A stretch of DNA of 64,000 bases from Beijerinckiaceae bacterium (GTDB lineage: Bacteria > Pseudomonadota > Alphaproteobacteria > Rhizobiales > Beijerinckiaceae). The notes beneath the pieces are model-generated. The model did not search any database. It had not been told where the DNA came from and saw only the letters and a program-made list of their open reading frames with translations. Shown here piece by piece: positions 29,945 through 39,631 of the stretch (the stretch's first letter is position 1; every line of letters starts with the position of its first letter). The stretch is from assembly GCA_009773635.1 (NCBI GenBank), contig WSYC01000007.1, forward strand, positions 113,897 through 177,896, written 5' to 3'. A program made the position numbers and the translations under genes.

Positions 29945-30346
29945 ATGTTCGCCGTAGAAGTCCGTGACCGCATCATGATCGGCCACTCCCTGCCCGACCC
30001 GTTCTTCGGCCCGGCGCAGAACATGCATGGCGCGACCTTCGTGGTCGATGTCGCCTTCTTCCGCGAAACAATGACCAAGCAGAACGTGGTGGTCGATATC
30101 GGCGCCGCGCTCGATACGCTGGCGGCGGTGCTCAAGCCGCTGAAATACCAGAACCTCGATACCATCCCGGCCTTCAAGGGCATTCTCACCACCACCGAAT
30201 TTCTCGCCAGGCATATCTTCGATGAAATGGCGAAGGCGGCAAAATCCGGCGCGCTCGGCGGGGATGGCAAGGGCCTGACGAAAATTCGCGTGACGCTGCA
30301 CGAGACCGATCTTGCGCGCGCCTGGTTCGAAGGCCCCCTCTCCTGA
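29945..30346 (+). CDS. 6-pyruvoyl-tetrahydropterin synthase/QueD-like fold protein, divergent
   Basis: MFAVEVRDRIMIGHSLPDPFFGPAQNMHGATFVVDVAFF...NVVVDIGAALDTLAAVLKPLKYQNLDTIPAFKGILTTTEFLARHIFDEM...KIRVTLHETDLARAWF. Confidence 0.8.
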   Translation: MFAVEVRDRIMIGHSLPDPFFGPAQNMHGATFVVDVAFFRETMTKQNVVVDIGAALDTLAAVLKPLKYQNLDTIPAFKGILTTTEFLARHIFDEMAKAAKSGALGGDGKGLTKIRVTLHETDLARAWFEGPLS

Positions 30347-30354
30347 GCGCCGCG

Positions 30355-31434
30355 ATGCTCGCGAGGGCCCCGATGCACGATGTCGCCTTCCTGATCCCCG
30401 GCGATCTCACCCTGCCGACAGGCGGCTATGCCTACGACCGCGCGGTCATCCGGCTGTTGCCCTCGCAGGGGCTCAACGCCATGCACGTGGCGCTGCCGGG
30501 TGCGTTTCCGAACGCCAGCGACGCCGACCTCGCCGATTGCCTCGCGATCGTCCAGAGCCTGCCACCGGGCTGCACGCTGCTGATCGACGGCCTTGCCTAT
30601 GGCGCGATGCCGGCCGAGCTGATCCGCGCCTTCAACCGACCGGTGGTGGCGTTGTGCCACCATCCGCTGGCGCTGGAGAACGGCATTTCGGCCGACCGCG
30701 CACAGGCGCTGCACCTTTCGGAGGCCGCCGCGCTCCACCTTGCGAGCCATGTCATCGTCACCTCGCCGCTGACGGGCAAGATTTTGCAGGGCGATTTCTC
30801 GGTTCCCGCCGGAAAGATCACCGTCGCCGAGCCCGGCACGGCCCGCAAGCCGCGCGCCACCGGCTCGAACGCGGCGCAGCTCGAACTGCTGGCCATCGGC
30901 TCCATCGTCCCGCGCAAGGGCTATGGCGTGCTGATCGAGGCGCTCGCCGGACTGAAAAAGCGTAACTGGCGGCTGAAAATCGTCGGTGCTGCCCGCTCGC
31001 TCGATACCGTCAATACGCTTCAGACCCAGATCACGCAGGAAGGGCTGGGTGATCGCGTCCAGCTCCTCGGCGCGGTCCGGGACAAGGAGATCGACGAGCT
31101 CTATGACAAGGCCGATGTCTTTGTCATGGCCTCGCTCTTCGAGGGTTATGGCATGGTGCTCGGCGAGGCGATGCAGCGCGGACTGCCCATTGTCACCACC
31201 ACCGGCGGCGCGGCCAACGAGACCGTGCCTGAAGGCGCGGGGCTCAAGGTGCCACCGGGCGATCCCGATGCACTGCGTGCCGCACTGGAACGCGTGATGG
31301 CCGACCCTGCCTTGCGCGCAACCCTCGGCGAGGCCGCGTATCACGCCGGCCAGACCCTCCCGACCTGGGATGATACCGCCCGGATCATCGCGGGAAGCCT
31401 CGCGCAGTTTTCCCTTTCGAGAAAGGCTTCCTGA
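30355..31434 (+). CDS. Glycosyltransferase family 4
   Basis: VAFLIPGDLTLPTGGYAYDRAVI...LLAIGSIVPRKGYGVLIEALAGLKKRNWRLKIVGA...ADVFVMASLFEGYGMVLGEAMQRGLPIVTTTGGAANETVPEGAGL. Confidence 0.92.
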   Translation: MLARAPMHDVAFLIPGDLTLPTGGYAYDRAVIRLLPSQGLNAMHVALPGAFPNASDADLADCLAIVQSLPPGCTLLIDGLAYGAMPAELIRAFNRPVVALCHHPLALENGISADRAQALHLSEAAALHLASHVIVTSPLTGKILQGDFSVPAGKITVAEPGTARKPRATGSNAAQLELLAIGSIVPRKGYGVLIEALAGLKKRNWRLKIVGAARSLDTVNTLQTQITQEGLGDRVQLLGAVRDKEIDELYDKADVFVMASLFEGYGMVLGEAMQRGLPIVTTTGGAANETVPEGAGLKVPPGDPDALRAALERVMADPALRATLGEAAYHAGQTLPTWDDTARIIAGSLAQFSLSRKAS

Positions 31435-32285
31435 TGACCGGCTTCTCCGCCTCCTGGCTTGCCTTGCGCGAAGGAGCCGATCACCGCGCGCGCAATGCCG
31501 CACTCGCACACCGGGTTGCTGGCCGCATGAGCGATACGCCGCTGCTGCGCGTGCTTGATCTTGGCTCGGGAACGGGCTCGAACCTGCGCGCGAGCGCGCC
31601 GCACCTTGGTCCCAATCAGGAATGGACGCTGGTCGACTACGACCCGGCGCTGCTCGAAGAGGCCGCGCGGGCGCTGACCCGCTGGGCCGATGATGCAAAA
31701 GCCATCGGCGACAGCCTCGTGCTGATCAAGGGCGGGCAGACGATCGGCGTCTCCTTCCGCATTGCTGATCTCAACACCGAGCTTGAGGCGGTGCTGGCGA
31801 AAAAGCCGGATCTTGTGACAGCCTCGGCGCTCTTCGACCTGATTTCGGCCCCGTGGATGGCGCGCTTCGCGAAAGCCGTGGCGGCCTCCGGTGCCGATTT
31901 CTACACCGTTCTGACCTATGATGGCCGCGATGAGTTCGCGCCTGCGCATCCGCTCGACCACGCCGTGATCGCGGCTTTTGCGACCCACCAGAGCCGCGAC
32001 AAAGGGTTCGGCCCTGCCGCTGGCCCCAAGGCTGCCTCCGCGCTCGCGGACGCTTTTCGCACGGCTGGCTATTCGGTTGAAACCGGGGATTCGCCCTGGG
32101 TGCTGGATGCGGGCGACAATGCGCTCGTGCAGGAGCTGCTGAGCGGAATCGCCGGGGCGGTCTCGGAGACAGGGCTCGTCACCCTCACCGCCCTCGCGGA
32201 ATGGCTCGCCTTCCGCAAGGCTGCCGCGTCAAAGCCCGGCGCAAAGCTCGTTACCGGTCACACCGATATCCTGGCGTTCCGGTAA
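31434..32285 (+). CDS. Class I SAM-dependent methyltransferase
   Basis: LLRVLDLGSGTGSNLRASAPHLGPNQEWTLVDYDPALLEEA; start overlaps the stop of the upstream GT gene. Confidence 0.88.
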   Translation: MTGFSASWLALREGADHRARNAALAHRVAGRMSDTPLLRVLDLGSGTGSNLRASAPHLGPNQEWTLVDYDPALLEEAARALTRWADDAKAIGDSLVLIKGGQTIGVSFRIADLNTELEAVLAKKPDLVTASALFDLISAPWMARFAKAVAASGADFYTVLTYDGRDEFAPAHPLDHAVIAAFATHQSRDKGFGPAAGPKAASALADAFRTAGYSVETGDSPWVLDAGDNALVQELLSGIAGAVSETGLVTLTALAEWLAFRKAAASKPGAKLVTGHTDILAFR

Positions 32286-32293
32286 TCGTCCCG

Positions 32294-32845
32294 TCAGGGC
32301 AGCATCCGCCGGAGCACGCCATCCTTGAGGACAACGCGGTGGAACAGCGCCGCACCGACATGCGCGCCGATCAGCAGCACCAGGAATATCGCGGCATAGC
32401 CGTGGTATTTCAGGATCGCCTCGCCAAGGAGCGTATCCTTGCCCAGCAGCGCCGGCAGCTGGAACCCGCCGAGCAGCCCGCGCGCGCCATAGGCCGAAAC
32501 GCCGAGCCAGCCGAGGAGCGGCACCGCCAGCAGCGCAAGATAGATCAGGCCGTGCACGGCTTCGGACACAATGACCTGAAAGCGGTTGAGCGTGGCCTCC
32601 GGCGCGGGCGAGCCGACACGAACCCGAACGATGATCCGCACCACCATCAGCGCGAGCACGATGATCCCGAAGGTCTTGTGCGCGGTGTAGAGTTCGTTGG
32701 TCATGGCATCGAAATTGGTCAGCGCACCGCGCTTCCTCATATAGAACCCGACCGGAACAAGCACGACAACCAGCAGTGCGACAACCCAGTGCAGCAGCTT
32801 CTGCGTGCCGGAATAGGCGGATGGGCGAACCGATTCTGACGACAT
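32294..32845 (-). CDS. Cytochrome b561 family protein
   Basis: YSGTQKLLHWVVALLVVVLVPVGFYM...LYTAHKTFGIIVLALMVVRIIVRV...VHGLIYLALLAVPLLGWLGVSAYG...KYHGYAAIFLVLLIGAHVGAALFHR. Confidence 0.9.
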   Translation of the reverse strand: MSSESVRPSAYSGTQKLLHWVVALLVVVLVPVGFYMRKRGALTNFDAMTNELYTAHKTFGIIVLALMVVRIIVRVRVGSPAPEATLNRFQVIVSEAVHGLIYLALLAVPLLGWLGVSAYGARGLLGGFQLPALLGKDTLLGEAILKYHGYAAIFLVLLIGAHVGAALFHRVVLKDGVLRRMLP

Positions 32846-32849
32846 TGTG

Positions 32850-33575
32850 CTATTCTCCCCGCGCCTGACGGTCCACGAACTGTCCGAAGTCACAATCGAA
32901 TAGCACATCGCCCGCGCCAAGCGAAATCACGCTGACCTCGGGCCTGAGCGCATCCTTCAGGAGGTCGATCGGTCGAAGATCGAGCCCCGCCTGCCCGGAC
33001 CCGATGATAACAGCGGAAATCATCAGGTGGAGCCGGTCGACGATCCCGATATCGATCGCCCGACTGATGATGCGCGCTCCGCCCTCGATCAACACCTTGG
33101 AGAACCCGAGGCGCAGGAGTTCGCGCGCGACGGCCCGGAGATCGAAATGCCCGTTGGCATCAACCGGCATGCCGATAATCTCAACGCCTTCAGGCAGCGC
33201 ATCAAACGCCGAACCCGAAGGGCGGAACACGATCCGGCGCGCGCCATCGCGCCCATCGAGGCACTGCGCTTCAGCAGGCAGGGTTCCGCGTGCATCCAGA
33301 ATGACGCGCGCGGGGTTAACTCCCTGACAGCGCCGCACCGTCAGCTGCGGATCATCGGCCAGAACCGTGCCGATCCCGACGAGAACGGCATCCACATGGG
33401 CACGGATACGATGGAGATGAACAAGCGAAGGCTCCGCCCCGATATAGCGGCTGTCACCGGTGCACGTCGCAATGCGGCCATCGAGAGATTGCCCCAATTG
33501 GGCGACAATAAAGGGCCGATCCCGCGCAGAAGTGCGAAAATGGGCAAAAGACGCGCGGGGATCGCTGGGCATCAC
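32850..33575 (-). CDS. Stand-alone RibD C-terminal (reductase)-domain protein
   Basis: RPFIVAQLGQSLDGRIATCTGDSRYIGAEPSLVHLHRIRAHVDAVLVGIGTVLADDPQLTVR...VLIEGGARIISRAIDIGIVDRLHLMISAVIIGSG; no deaminase domain. Confidence 0.9.
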   Translation of the reverse strand: MMPSDPRASFAHFRTSARDRPFIVAQLGQSLDGRIATCTGDSRYIGAEPSLVHLHRIRAHVDAVLVGIGTVLADDPQLTVRRCQGVNPARVILDARGTLPAEAQCLDGRDGARRIVFRPSGSAFDALPEGVEIIGMPVDANGHFDLRAVARELLRLGFSKVLIEGGARIISRAIDIGIVDRLHLMISAVIIGSGQAGLDLRPIDLLKDALRPEVSVISLGAGDVLFDCDFGQFVDRQARGE

Positions 33576-33748
33576 AACCTTTTGACTCTGAGTTGGGCGC
33601 GCTATGACGCATCTCGATCAAGGGACCACATTAGACATCAGCCGTTCATCTTGGGTGGTCAAAGATCAGGATTATTAAGAAGGCACGGTGTCCATCCGGC
33701 GGAATACCCCGACCGACAAGACCGTAAACATGGACGAATGAGGCGTAA

Positions 33749-34870
33749 ATGGGTGATGTAAACCAGATTCTCGGGCTTTTCGATACCGCTGGCGAGCGCT
33801 CGGTCGATCGGGCCATTGCGGAGTACCGCGCCGGCCGTCCCGTCGCAATCCTTCAGAATGACGAGGTGCTCGTTGTCCTGAATGTCGAGGCGCTTGATGC
33901 GCAGATCGCACAGGCTTTTGACGCTCTGGCGCCGGGGCGCGCCCGGTTGATCCTTCCGGCTGCACGGCTGCGCCGCCTCGGGCTTGAGCGTGTGATGCCG
34001 GGCGTTGTCTCGTTCCCGACGCCCAATGCCGAGCGCGCCGAAATGCTCGGCCTCCAGATCGAGGGCCGGATTGACGCCCCCGTTGCTCCGGTTGTCGCGC
34101 TCGACGAAGCTGCGCTCGAACTTGCCCGCATCACGCTGGTGAGCCCGGCGATTTACGCCATTCCGGTTGCGAAATCGGTACTTTCGGTCGGGATCGTGCA
34201 GGTTGAGGCCGCAGAGATTGCTGCCTACCGCGCGAGCCAGGTCAAGGCGATCAAGATCGTCGGCCGGGCACCGGTCCCGCTGGAATTCGCGGCAGAAACC
34301 GAGTTTGTCGTATTCCGCGGCGGCGAAGGCCTCAAGGATCAGGTCGCGATCATCGTCGGCAAGCCGGATTTCTCGAAGCCGGTGGCCATTCGCATGCACT
34401 CGGCCTGCCTGACCGGTGATCTCTTCGGATCGCTCAAATGCGATTGCGGTGACCAGCTGCGCGGCACGGTCCAGAAGATGGCCGAAGGTGACGGCGGCAT
34501 CCTGCTCTATCTCGATCAGGAAGGGCGCGGCAACGGCATCGCCAACAAGATGCGCGCCTACAAGCTGCAAAGCCAGGGTTGGGACACCTATGACGCCGAT
34601 GAAGTCCTCGGTTTCGGGCTCGATCAGCGCCGTTTCGATTTTGCCGCCGTGATGCTCAAGCAGCTTGGCGTCAATACCGTCCGCGTGATGACGAACAACC
34701 CGGAAAAAATCGGCGCGCTCAATGCTGCCGGGCTTGAGGTTGTCTCGGATCAGCGTGCTTTCGGGCGTTCGACACCGGAAAATGTCCGCTATCTCGCCTC
34801 CAAGCGCGATCGTGCCGGGCATTTCATCGATTTCGACGCGATGGTCGCGCACGCACCCGTTACGGAATAA
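33749..34870 (+). CDS. RibBA-like protein: degenerate DHBP-synthase-like N-terminus plus GTP cyclohydrolase II domain
   Basis: C-terminal IRMHSACLTGDLFGSLKCDCGDQLRGTVQKMAEGDGGILLYLDQEGRGNGIANKMRAYKLQ is canonical GCHII; N-terminal RAGRPVAILQNDEVLVVLNVEAL lacks the RibB acidic DDExRENEGD motif. Confidence 0.88.
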   Translation: MGDVNQILGLFDTAGERSVDRAIAEYRAGRPVAILQNDEVLVVLNVEALDAQIAQAFDALAPGRARLILPAARLRRLGLERVMPGVVSFPTPNAERAEMLGLQIEGRIDAPVAPVVALDEAALELARITLVSPAIYAIPVAKSVLSVGIVQVEAAEIAAYRASQVKAIKIVGRAPVPLEFAAETEFVVFRGGEGLKDQVAIIVGKPDFSKPVAIRMHSACLTGDLFGSLKCDCGDQLRGTVQKMAEGDGGILLYLDQEGRGNGIANKMRAYKLQSQGWDTYDADEVLGFGLDQRRFDFAAVMLKQLGVNTVRVMTNNPEKIGALNAAGLEVVSDQRAFGRSTPENVRYLASKRDRAGHFIDFDAMVAHAPVTE

Positions 34871-34942
34871 ATCAGGAAAGACTAATTAAGGATCGGGGCG
34901 CATCGTACGCCCCGTTTCCGTGCTGCCCGTCCGGGAGGAGCG

Positions 34943-37336
34943 ATGCTTCAGCGCAACCGACTGCAGGAGGGGGAGGTTCAGGCCCACCCCCGCAAGATCG
35001 ACTATCCGCAGCCGGCGCTCGAAATCGGGACCCGGCAGTGGATTGTTGTCGGTCTGCTGCTGCTTGCCTGCTCGCTGGCGCTGACCTGGCCGTGGCTTTC
35101 CGGCCGCGTAACCATTCCCTGGGATGCGAAAGCGCATTTCCACGCCCAGGTCGCCTTCCTTGCGCAGTCGATCCACTCCGGCCAGAGCCCGTTCTGGGCG
35201 CCCTATGTGTTCGGCGGCCACCCGCAGATCGCCGATCCGCAGGCGATGATTTTCTCGCCGCCCTACCTTCTTCTGGCGTTTCTGACGCCGAACCCGACCT
35301 TCGCCATGGTCGATGGCGTCGCCTTTGCGTCTCTTGTCTTCGGCGCGCTCGGCATTCTCGGCTTCGCGCGTGACCGGCGCTGGCACCCGGCGGCAGCGCT
35401 GGTTGCCGCACTGGCCTTCGCCTTCGGATCAAGTGCAGCCTGGCGTATCCAGCATATCGGCCAGATCGAGAGCCTCACCTTTTTTCCATGGGCGCTGTGG
35501 ATGCTGGAGCGCAGCCTGCGGCTCCATTCAGCGCGCTATGGCGCATTGTCCGGGCTGTTCGCCGGGCTGGTCGTGCTGGGGCCGGATCAGGTCGCCTTCC
35601 TGATCCTCGTCACGCTCGCCGCCTTCGTGATCGTGCACTGGCTGACCGGCGAGGCGCGCTGGCAGCGCATCCGCTCGACGGTGCGGCCACTGGCCGCCGG
35701 GGCGCTGGTCGGCTCCGCGATCATCGCGCTGCCGACCCTGATGGTCCTGAGTTTCGCCGATGGGTCCAACCGCGCCCACATCGATCTCGAGGAGGCCTAC
35801 CTCGGCTCGCTCCACCCTTCGAGCCTGATCACCTTCGTCGTCTCGAATATTTTCGGCACCATCGGCCCGCCGGATGACTACTGGGGCGCGCCCAGCAAGC
35901 ACTGGCCCTATATCGTCTACACCTATGTCGCGCGCAACATGGCGATTTTCTATACTGGCATCCTTCCGGTGATCGGGATCATTACCTGGCTGTGCAGACG
36001 CGAGGCCTATTCGCGCCGTCTTGTCGTGCTCTCCATCCTGTTCGCCCTGATGATCGCCTATGCGCTCGGGCGCTACACCCCGGTTTTTGCCGCGCTCTAC
36101 CACATCCTGCCGGGCGCTGACTTGTTCCGTCGGCCGGCGGATTCAGTGTTCATCGTCGGCGCACTCGGCGCGGTTCTGGCCGGCTTCGGCCTCAACGCAA
36201 TCCTCCAGCGCGGCGAGCAGCGTCTGCCGCTCCTCGCGGACCGGGCGTTGACCGGTGCTCTGGTCGTGCCGGTTCTGGCGGGCATCGGCATGGCGATCTG
36301 GCTGGGCAAACTCGGGCAGGCCACGCCCGAAATCATTGTCGCCATGATCACGATCAGCGTCTCGTTTGCTGCGCTGGCCTACGCGGTTCGCCACGCCCGC
36401 TCCCGCCCGATGCAGGCGACGCTCGTGCTCGCGCTGTGCCTGACCGGTGACTTCGCCTGGAACATCCGCCCCAATCATTCAACCGCGCTGCCACCCGAAG
36501 ATTACACCTTCATGCAGCCGGACAAGCCCAACGAGACGCTGGACTACCTCAAGAGCAACGTCGTGCAGGACGCGACGCGCCGCGACCGGGTGGAACTCGC
36601 CGGCCTTGGCTTCGATTGGCCGAATGTCTCGCTGATCCACAAGCTTGAGAATACCCTCGGTTACAACCCGCTGCGCGTGGCGCATTACGGCGCCGCCGTC
36701 GGCGCGCGCGATCATGTCGCCGGCTGGGACCAGCGCAAGTTCTCGGCGATGATGCCGGGCTACCGCTCGCCCTTCGCCAACCTTCTCGGACTGCGCTACA
36801 TCGCCACCAACGTGCCGATCGAGAGGATCGACCCCGCGCTGGTGCAAAACCCGCTGCCGCTCGTCGCGCGGACGAAGGACACCTATATCTACGAAAACCC
36901 CGATGCCCTGCCGCGCGTCATGATTGTGCCGGAGGCGCAGGCCGTCGATCAGGATGCGCTGGTCAAATCCGGCATCTGGCCGTCAACGGATTTCCGCCGC
37001 ACTGTGTTCGTCGAGCCGAGCGCGATCCCCCTGCCCCGCAGATCCCTGGGGGGGACGGCCAAAATCACCAATTATTCCAACACGACTGTCGAGATCGAGG
37101 TGAGTGCACAGCGCAGCGGCGTGCTCCTCCTCAACGATGTCTGGCATCCCTGGTGGTTTGCCGAGGTTGACGGCATGCCTGCCAAGATCCTGCGCGCCAA
37201 CGGCGTCTTCCGCGCAGTCGTGCTGCCGCAGGGCGCCAAGAAGGTCGTCTTCCGTTTCGAGCCAATCCGCGGTCTTGTCCGCCGCTATCTGCTGAAGCGC
37301 GGACTGATCCAGGGCGACGGCACGCCCCCGGCCTGA
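34943..37336 (+). CDS. Large multi-TM membrane protein (YfhO-like)
   Basis: 797 aa with many TM segments; SGQSPFWAPYVFGGHPQIADPQAMIFSPPYLLLAF and C-terminal YSNTTVEIEVSAQRSGVLLLNDVWHPWWFAEVDG, as in YfhO proteins. Confidence 0.75.
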   Translation: MLQRNRLQEGEVQAHPRKIDYPQPALEIGTRQWIVVGLLLLACSLALTWPWLSGRVTIPWDAKAHFHAQVAFLAQSIHSGQSPFWAPYVFGGHPQIADPQAMIFSPPYLLLAFLTPNPTFAMVDGVAFASLVFGALGILGFARDRRWHPAAALVAALAFAFGSSAAWRIQHIGQIESLTFFPWALWMLERSLRLHSARYGALSGLFAGLVVLGPDQVAFLILVTLAAFVIVHWLTGEARWQRIRSTVRPLAAGALVGSAIIALPTLMVLSFADGSNRAHIDLEEAYLGSLHPSSLITFVVSNIFGTIGPPDDYWGAPSKHWPYIVYTYVARNMAIFYTGILPVIGIITWLCRREAYSRRLVVLSILFALMIAYALGRYTPVFAALYHILPGADLFRRPADSVFIVGALGAVLAGFGLNAILQRGEQRLPLLADRALTGALVVPVLAGIGMAIWLGKLGQATPEIIVAMITISVSFAALAYAVRHARSRPMQATLVLALCLTGDFAWNIRPNHSTALPPEDYTFMQPDKPNETLDYLKSNVVQDATRRDRVELAGLGFDWPNVSLIHKLENTLGYNPLRVAHYGAAVGARDHVAGWDQRKFSAMMPGYRSPFANLLGLRYIATNVPIERIDPALVQNPLPLVARTKDTYIYENPDALPRVMIVPEAQAVDQDALVKSGIWPSTDFRRTVFVEPSAIPLPRRSLGGTAKITNYSNTTVEIEVSAQRSGVLLLNDVWHPWWFAEVDGMPAKILRANGVFRAVVLPQGAKKVVFRFEPIRGLVRRYLLKRGLIQGDGTPPA

Positions 37337-37353
37337 GCGCTACGCCCGGCCGC

Positions 37354-38166
37354 TCAGGACTGGCGGCGCGCAAGGATCTGGTCGATGGTCCGACGGCAAG
37401 CAACGAGCTCTTCGAGCGCGATCAGCAGAGCATCACGGCCGCCCGTCATCGGCACTTGGACGACTGAGGATGGGCTGCCTGAGGATGCCCCCTCGACCCG
37501 CTCGCGGATCTGTGCAGCAAATTCGCTCAGCGGCGCGGATTGCGCTTCGCTCTCGCGTTGGAGGCCGCCCCGAAACATCGATACCTGCCCTGCGGGCACA
37601 TGAGCCGCCGGCAGGTGCTCCCGGTCAGGTGGTGGGACAGGCGGATGGCTCGCCGGGGAAAACCCCTGCAGGGTTGCCGGCTCGACAACGGCAGGATGCA
37701 CCTCCAGCGGCGCGTCCTCGTCCGGATCGCCGGCCGGATTGTCCGACGGCCAGATCGCGGCGGATGGGGCGGCCACCGTTGGCGTCATACGCTCGGCAAA
37801 GGCCTGCGATACCGGCTCCGCTGGCGTTGAAACGTAGGCCTCCATGCGCGGCGCGGCAGGGGAAGGCGGCGGGGCCGGCTCGCTTGCAAGAGACTCGCGC
37901 ACAAAAGCCTGCACGGCTTTCACACCCTGTTCCTTCAGGATGCGCTGCACGCCCTTGATCGTGTAGCCTTCCTTGTAAAGGAGATGGCGGATGCCCTTGA
38001 GCAGCTCGACATCATCCGGGCGATAATAGCGCCGGCCACCGCCACGTTTGAGTGGCTTGATCTGCCCGAAGCGCGTCTCCCAGAAGCGCAGCACGTGCTG
38101 CGGAAGATCGAGATCCTCGGCAACCTCGCTGATTGTGCGGTAGGCATCGGGTGCCTTGTCCATCAC
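37354..38166 (-). CDS. MerR family transcriptional regulator
   Basis: [70 protein letters not shown]. Confidence 0.92.
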   Translation of the reverse strand: MMDKAPDAYRTISEVAEDLDLPQHVLRFWETRFGQIKPLKRGGGRRYYRPDDVELLKGIRHLLYKEGYTIKGVQRILKEQGVKAVQAFVRESLASEPAPPPSPAAPRMEAYVSTPAEPVSQAFAERMTPTVAAPSAAIWPSDNPAGDPDEDAPLEVHPAVVEPATLQGFSPASHPPVPPPDREHLPAAHVPAGQVSMFRGGLQRESEAQSAPLSEFAAQIRERVEGASSGSPSSVVQVPMTGGRDALLIALEELVACRRTIDQILARRQS

Positions 38167-38252
38167 GGATTCATCTCCCGGCAGCGGCTAGATCGGGCTG
38201 CATTGCCCGATCTGGGCCCAAGACGACGCATGGCGCAACTGTCTGGGACCGT

Positions 38253-38564
38253 TTACGCCTCGTCGGCCATTTCCTGCCCGTTGATGCGGGCCTTCATGAC
38301 ATTGGACGGCTTGAACACCAGCACGCGGCGCGGCGTGATCGGCACCTCGACGCCCGTTTTCGGGTTGCGGCCGATGCGCTCGCCCTTCTGCCGCACGACG
38401 AAGGAGCCGAAAGACGACAGCTTCACGGTTTCACCCTTGGCCAGCGTATCACTGATCTCGCGCAAGACAGTCTCGACAAGATCAGATGATTCGGCCCGGC
38501 TCAATCCAAGCTTCTGATAAACGGCCTCGCAGAGATCCGCTCTGGTAATCGTTTGGCCTGCCAT
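38253..38564 (-). CDS. ihfA: Integration host factor subunit alpha
   Basis: [91 protein letters not shown]. Confidence 0.95.
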   Translation of the reverse strand: MAGQTITRADLCEAVYQKLGLSRAESSDLVETVLREISDTLAKGETVKLSSFGSFVVRQKGERIGRNPKTGVEVPITPRRVLVFKPSNVMKARINGQEMADEA

Positions 38565-38653
38565 CTTGCGCGTTCCTGTCTAATTTAAGATAAATTGAAT
38601 TGTATCTCTATGATATTGAACGGTATTCGGCGCATTGATCGGGGTCAAGCGAC

Positions 38654-39631
38654 TTACAGCCTGAAAAGCGCCGACCCCCAGGTGAAGCCACCGCCCATCG
38701 CCTCGATCAGAACGACCTGCCCCTTCCTGATGCGACCATCCCTGATCGCCGTATCGAGCGCAAGCGGGATCGAGGCCGCCGAGGTATTGCCATGATCCTG
38801 CACGGTCAGCACGACCTTTTCGGGCGCGATCCCCAGCTTGTCGGCGCTGGCGGTGATGATGCGGCGGTTGGCCTGATGCGGCACGAACCAGTCGATGGTC
38901 CCGGCGGAATAGCCCGTGGCGGCGAAGGCATCATGGATGACATCCGTGATCATGCCGACGGCATGCTTGAACACCTCGCGTCCCTCCATCCGCAGATGGC
39001 CGACGGTCCCGGTTGTCGACGGCCCGCCATCGACATAGAGCTTCTCGCGATGCCGCCCGTCCGAGCGCAGGTGCGTCGTCAGGATGCCCTGATCATCGGG
39101 CGTGCCGGCAGCGTCATAGGCTTCGAGCACCACCGCACCCGCGCCATCGCCGAAGAGCACGCAGGTTGTGCGATCCGTCCAGTCGAGGATGCGCGAGAAG
39201 GTCTCCGCGCCGATCACCAGCGCGCGCTTGTTCGCGCCCGAGGTCAGGAAGCGGTCAGCCGTCGCGAGCGCGAAAACGAAGCCGGAGCACACCGCCGCGA
39301 CATCAAAGGCGACGCCGTGCGTGATGCCGAGATTGGCCTGAACCTGCGTCGCCACCGCGGGAAAGGTGAAATCCGGCGTTGCAGTGCCCACGATGATCAG
39401 ATCGATATCCGAGGCCTTGAGCCCGGCGTGCTCCAGCGCGCGCGTCGCGGCCTTGGTCGCCAGCATGCTCGTGGTTTCGCCCGTCGCAGCGACATGGCGC
39501 GCCTTGATGCCGGTGCGCTGGGTGATCCACTCGTCCGAGGTATCGACCCGCTTGGCAAGGTCTTCGTTGGTGACGCGGTTCGCGGGCAGATAGCTCCCGA
39601 CACCCACAATTCTGGAGCGACGCATGCTCAC
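38654..39631 (-). CDS. fabH: Beta-ketoacyl-ACP synthase III
   Basis: [76 protein letters not shown]. Confidence 0.95.
   Translation of the reverse strand: MSMRRSRIVGVGSYLPANRVTNEDLAKRVDTSDEWITQRTGIKARHVAATGETTSMLATKAATRALEHAGLKASDIDLIIVGTATPDFTFPAVATQVQANLGITHGVAFDVAAVCSGFVFALATADRFLTSGANKRALVIGAETFSRILDWTDRTTCVLFGDGAGAVVLEAYDAAGTPDDQGILTTHLRSDGRHREKLYVDGGPSTTGTVGHLRMEGREVFKHAVGMITDVIHDAFAATGYSAGTIDWFVPHQANRRIITASADKLGIAPEKVVLTVQDHGNTSAASIPLALDTAIRDGRIRKGQVVLIEAMGGGFTWGSALFRL

Noticed and set aside
33576-33748. Possible FMN riboswitch upstream of the RibBA-like gene
   Set aside because: No match to the conserved RFN element core (e.g. AGGGTGAAATTCCCGACCGGCGGT); 'ccggcggaataccccgaccg' is not convincing.
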